Assembly: GCF_016649425.1 (NCBI RefSeq)
Contig: NZ_JADRCR010000005.1
Location: forward strand, 1-64,000
DNA from: Limnobaculum allomyrinae
GTDB lineage: Bacteria; Pseudomonadota; Gammaproteobacteria; Enterobacterales; Enterobacteriaceae
Direction of reading: 5' to 3'
DNA length: 64,000 nt
The position numbers and the translations under genes were made by a program. Positions 61,701 through 64,000 of the stretch are shown here, one piece after another. The notes below the pieces were generated by a model. That model saw only the letters and a list, made by a program, of their open reading frames with translations, did not search any database and had not been told where the DNA came from. Positions within the stretch are counted from its first letter, which is position 1, and each line of letters starts with the position of its first letter.

Positions 61701-64000
61701 ATTCTACTTTATTCCGTATTGAGCATGGCGCCTCTCAGTCCGGAATTATTCAATTGAAAACCTCAGGTACCAATGCAAAAGGCATTTGGGCAACGGGCAA
61801 GGGTACAAATGTTACCGCATCGGGTGGTAGTGATTTCCAAATTCTGGGTAAAGATGCTCAGGGTGTTTACATCACCGGTGGTGCAACGGGCTTGTTACAG
61901 CAAGGAACCCAAGTGAATTTAGTGGGCAATGGCGCCGTTGTGGGTAACGTTGACGGAAATGAGTACGATTTATCCGGTGATATTTTAGCGACTGATACCG
62001 GCTCAACGCTGACTAACCAGTCCAATATTAGTACCAACTTAAATAAAGCAACGGGTTTTATTAGTCAGAATCAGGGATTGCTGGTCAACAAGGGGACAAT
62101 TGATTTCAGTCAGGGTACTGAAAATACCGGTATTAAGGTTTTGAACGGTAAATTTGAAAATTCTGCCAGTGAAATCAAAGTCAACGGTGTTGCGGTTTAT
62201 GTTGAAGGGGAAGCATCAAAAGTCACCAGTACCGGCGGTAAGATTATCGCAACAGATGGTGAAGCGGCTATTAAGTTGGGTAGAGATGCCTCCCTTGATT
62301 TAACCGGTAGTGGTGTGGGTATTGTTGAAGGTCGCGGCTCTGCTCATGGTGTTCTGTTGGATACCGGAGCAAAAGGGTTAAAAGTTGAAGGGGCGCGCAT
62401 TGATGTTAATGCGACAGGTGCGACCGGACACGGCATAGAAAACAAAGCTGAAATTACCGGTATTCAGTTAAGTGATACCACTATCAACGTGGCTGACGGA
62501 ATTGCGGTACGTACCAGTGCGACACTGGCACAAACAAACAGCGGCACAATCAATGTTGAAGGCGGTGGTATTGGTCTGGCGTTCCAAACGGCAGATGGCA
62601 ACATTACTCAAAATAACCTGGATATGTCTGATTCTGCTGATTTGATAATTAATCTGGAAGGTACTGGTGGCACGGGTATTTTGGCTAATACTAAAGATGA
62701 TGCAACGGTAAAAAGCGGCGCCAGTGTTAATGTCACTAAGGCCGATGGTGGCGCTGCGTTGGTTGTAAATAACTCAGCTAAAGAGGTTGTTCAAAGCGGT
62801 AATCTGAATTCTTCCTCTACCACGGCGGCAGTGGTAAAAGCTGCAAAAGCCAAATCCTTTACCAATAAAGGCAAAATTATAGCCAACTCAGAAACCGCTG
62901 AGGCTATGTCGTTTGATGGTGCCATTAATACGGTACTGGTCAACGATACTAACGCAAAAATTCAGGGCGTGGTTGCCCTGAACGGTGGTAATAACAATTT
63001 CACTAATAAAGGAGATATCAAAGGTACAGTTAGCGTCGCCGACGGTAATAACACTATGCTGTTTGATAATGGCAGCAACTTAACGGGTGAAGCGACTCTG
63101 GGGCAGGGTAATAACAATATTACTTTAAACGGTACCGCTCATGTCGATACCGTGACGGCCGGTAGTGGAACCAATACCTTTACGATAAAGGGAACGGGTG
63201 CAACTTATGATCTGCTGGATGCCGGTGATGGTAATAATGATTCACTGATATTTGATGCAGCGACCCATACTATTGATAAGGCTTCCCGGCTCCAGCGTTT
63301 CGAGCAGGTTAAGCTGAAAAATAAATCCCAAGTGATCCTTAATGAAGCGCTGGTACTTACCGATGATGGCACCGGTGCGGGTTCAGTTGATATTGAGAAA
63401 GATAGCAAGCTGGCTGTTCAGCCAACGGCTGCCGGAGACTTTACCTTCGATCCATTGCTAACCGGCAAAGGGATTCTGTTTGCCAAATTGGATGCTGATG
63501 ATTCAGCCTTTAGCCTCAGTAGCAATGTAGGTTCAGGCTTTGAGGGAACATTACAGCTGAGTACCAGTAGCTTTGATCTTTCAGGTAATAATACTAAAGG
63601 TATCACCAACGCGACGCTGAAATCTGATGCGGGTAATATCACAACAGTTGGTAAAGGTAAGCAGAATATTGGCGGCCTGACGTTAAACGGTGGCAAGCTG
63701 ATTTTTGGTTCCGTAATACCGGGTGATACTGTCGCTGAGAACTTCATTGAGACATCATCTGCCGGAACGCTGGATATTCGCGGTACTGGTACCGTTCAGG
63801 TAGAAATGCCAACGGAAGTGGTTAACGATATCCCTGTCGTGGATACCCGTAAAACGCTGTTGGAGCAGGATGATGAAACCGTTTTAGTGACATTGGTAGA
63901 TGCTAAAGGTGCTGTGCTGGGTACCGGTGGTCAAATTTCTCTGACTGATGAGAAGGGCGATGCTATCAGTAATGCACAAACTCTTGATATTACCCAGGGT
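58730..64000 (+). CDS. Second large ESPR-type autotransporter, 5' part (partial)
   Basis: 1757 codons are open to the window edge. The extended signal peptide MNKIYNVIWNSTLGMWTVAS is followed by a charged linker and a hydrophobic core (LSSLGLTLMMGFGITGNAFA). The passenger begins VDLVDTWTTKNNNYQGAYVI. It consists of repeated NNGTINV, VGIELSDGAAAFNYG and GVGI-type turns, as expected of a right-handed beta helix. The closing beta barrel should lie past the edge. It resembles the first autotransporter in plan but has a distinct sequence. GGAG precedes the ATG. Confidence 0.9.
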   Translation, partial: MNKIYNVIWNSTLGMWTVASELARGKIKSSAKSTDKPILSSLGLTLMMGFGITGNAFAVDLVDTWTTKNNNYQGAYVIKNGDVVDITGPSKFAGGDSSGYISLTLQQAIDQGYASGDMLTDLLYVNTGNKSTAVTVNDPVLGPVSFNVYNNSNFSQRAAGSDAAEKVMVLDPKGADFFYNTRFVTVDKTGGIANFYSDAEIKGSFKSTQLAYADGRGTTESTINWTSSNNIAMYAAASASAGSTIQNKSVDSYVYAGTFTAYDGSSHTVTSLQELKDYNSWLISELQKNNGLKTADYEAEFSKATVKSSHDYSIDTTKGGQIDPTPYLATPGTRAVMYGIGRYATVRLAEGATITGYAPGSGVILTNGGAYGINNGTIDVLGIAMYSVLGGVSINNGTLMVWNPDAVGGTSGRGVGIQGANSGTLLTNNGTINIRPWNNARNTPLGNNVGIELSDGAAAFNYGVINLTATPIQNDSVSATIGVNVLGGGSTFTNDGKITIGVDQAGNNIHSAPDSIAIRMTSSSGRVENAGEILMSESVQGAFGFSAKDAGVLNAINSGTININGQDGSGSASVQNVGMFASASSGLSNTGTINLNGINGVGIKAVKQGAITSSGTINVKGADASSGLRNYGGWAEGAGSKLNISGEVNLSGDGAIGLHARDGSQIDLSGNGAVKFVNGTNQIGFYIYGANSVINNTGKGVMDVSTDNSTLFRVADGANFLGSADASSALTASGKESVAVVTTGKSAEFKSGGMTINLTGEGATGVLIEGGAKGDIASNASIQLNEASAIAGIADGDGRDINGVITNPKDRTTSLKASAQLNSDKDKVTGYIARNGATLDNAGNIAFTGRNTVGIQVQDGSVGENTGSITLQDGGVGLIASSDNLQTTINNTGSLILKGGTNANRTKGIQASGDAVTVNMTAGLINMEGQGAIGVEALDGGTVNLAGTAVPKFADESTGVTDQIAFRVVGEGSSINTNVPAGTLLDASGKDSTLFRIEHGASQSGIIQLKTSGTNAKGIWATGKGTNVTASGGSDFQILGKDAQGVYITGGATGLLQQGTQVNLVGNGAVVGNVDGNEYDLSGDILATDTGSTLTNQSNISTNLNKATGFISQNQGLLVNKGTIDFSQGTENTGIKVLNGKFENSASEIKVNGVAVYVEGEASKVTSTGGKIIATDGEAAIKLGRDASLDLTGSGVGIVEGRGSAHGVLLDTGAKGLKVEGARIDVNATGATGHGIENKAEITGIQLSDTTINVADGIAVRTSATLAQTNSGTINVEGGGIGLAFQTADGNITQNNLDMSDSADLIINLEGTGGTGILANTKDDATVKSGASVNVTKADGGAALVVNNSAKEVVQSGNLNSSSTTAAVVKAAKAKSFTNKGKIIANSETAEAMSFDGAINTVLVNDTNAKIQGVVALNGGNNNFTNKGDIKGTVSVADGNNTMLFDNGSNLTGEATLGQGNNNITLNGTAHVDTVTAGSGTNTFTIKGTGATYDLLDAGDGNNDSLIFDAATHTIDKASRLQRFEQVKLKNKSQVILNEALVLTDDGTGAGSVDIEKDSKLAVQPTAAGDFTFDPLLTGKGILFAKLDADDSAFSLSSNVGSGFEGTLQLSTSSFDLSGNNTKGITNATLKSDAGNITTVGKGKQNIGGLTLNGGKLIFGSVIPGDTVAENFIETSSAGTLDIRGTGTVQVEMPTEVVNDIPVVDTRKTLLEQDDETVLVTLVDAKGAVLGTGGQISLTDEKGDAISNAQTLDITQG

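Overview
The window is chromosomal DNA from an Enterobacterales species. Almost every housekeeping protein reads like its Escherichia coli homologue, and the gene order follows the E. coli 94-95 minute region: frdA | epmA, mscM-psd-rsgA, orn, the glyVXY tRNAs, queG | nnr-tsaE-amiB-mutL-miaA-hfq-hflX-hflK-hflC, purA, nsrR-rnr-rlmB. Moderate GC, fruBKA placed between hflC and purA, and two very large ESPR-type autotransporters point to a lineage outside the E. coli/Salmonella group. Budviciaceae or Yersiniaceae would fit, but this is a guess that needs a species marker.

1-7.9 kb is the core: the frdA start (minus), epmA, then rsgA-psd-mscM on the minus strand, and orn. 8.1-10.9 kb holds three identical tRNA-Gly(GCC) genes. 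A 2.5-kb insert lies between the first and second, with a frameshifted AraC-type regulator, a DUF2000-like gene and a decayed gene. 10.9-12.0 kb has a LysR remnant next to an alpha/beta hydrolase. 12.4-15.9 kb is a three-gene operon of unknown function (coiled coil, membrane protein with a frameshift, coiled coil with a Ser/Gly tail). The gap before queG holds two perfect DnaA boxes at the place where E. coli keeps datA.

16.3-28.3 kb is the queG | nnr-tsaE-amiB-mutL-miaA-hfq-hflX-hflKC block, covering tRNA modification, envelope cleavage, mismatch repair, RNA chaperoning and FtsH control. 28.3-29.7 kb is non-coding and repeat-rich: a chain of hairpins, a 7-bp tandem repeat of about 17 units, and five units of a 136-bp satellite. 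29.7-33.5 kb is fruBKA on the minus strand with two Cra operators. 33.9-41.0 kb holds purA, nsrR, rnr, rlmB, a glutathione S-transferase and an AEC-family transporter.

41.8-51.4 kb is a giant autotransporter, about 3188 residues if one frameshift is repaired. It is followed by a regulator divergent from yeaK, then a translationally coupled pair of exported proteins of unknown function. 56.1-58.5 kb carries two paralogous small winged-helix proteins and a LysR regulator in AT-rich DNA. They lead into a second ESPR autotransporter that runs off the end of the window.

The most unusual non-coding signal is a roughly 226-bp structured element present twice (1513-1739 and 51448-51672). Its stems are kept by compensatory base changes while the sequence diverges. 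Three reading frames in the window are each broken by a single base, so real decay and assembly error must be told apart.
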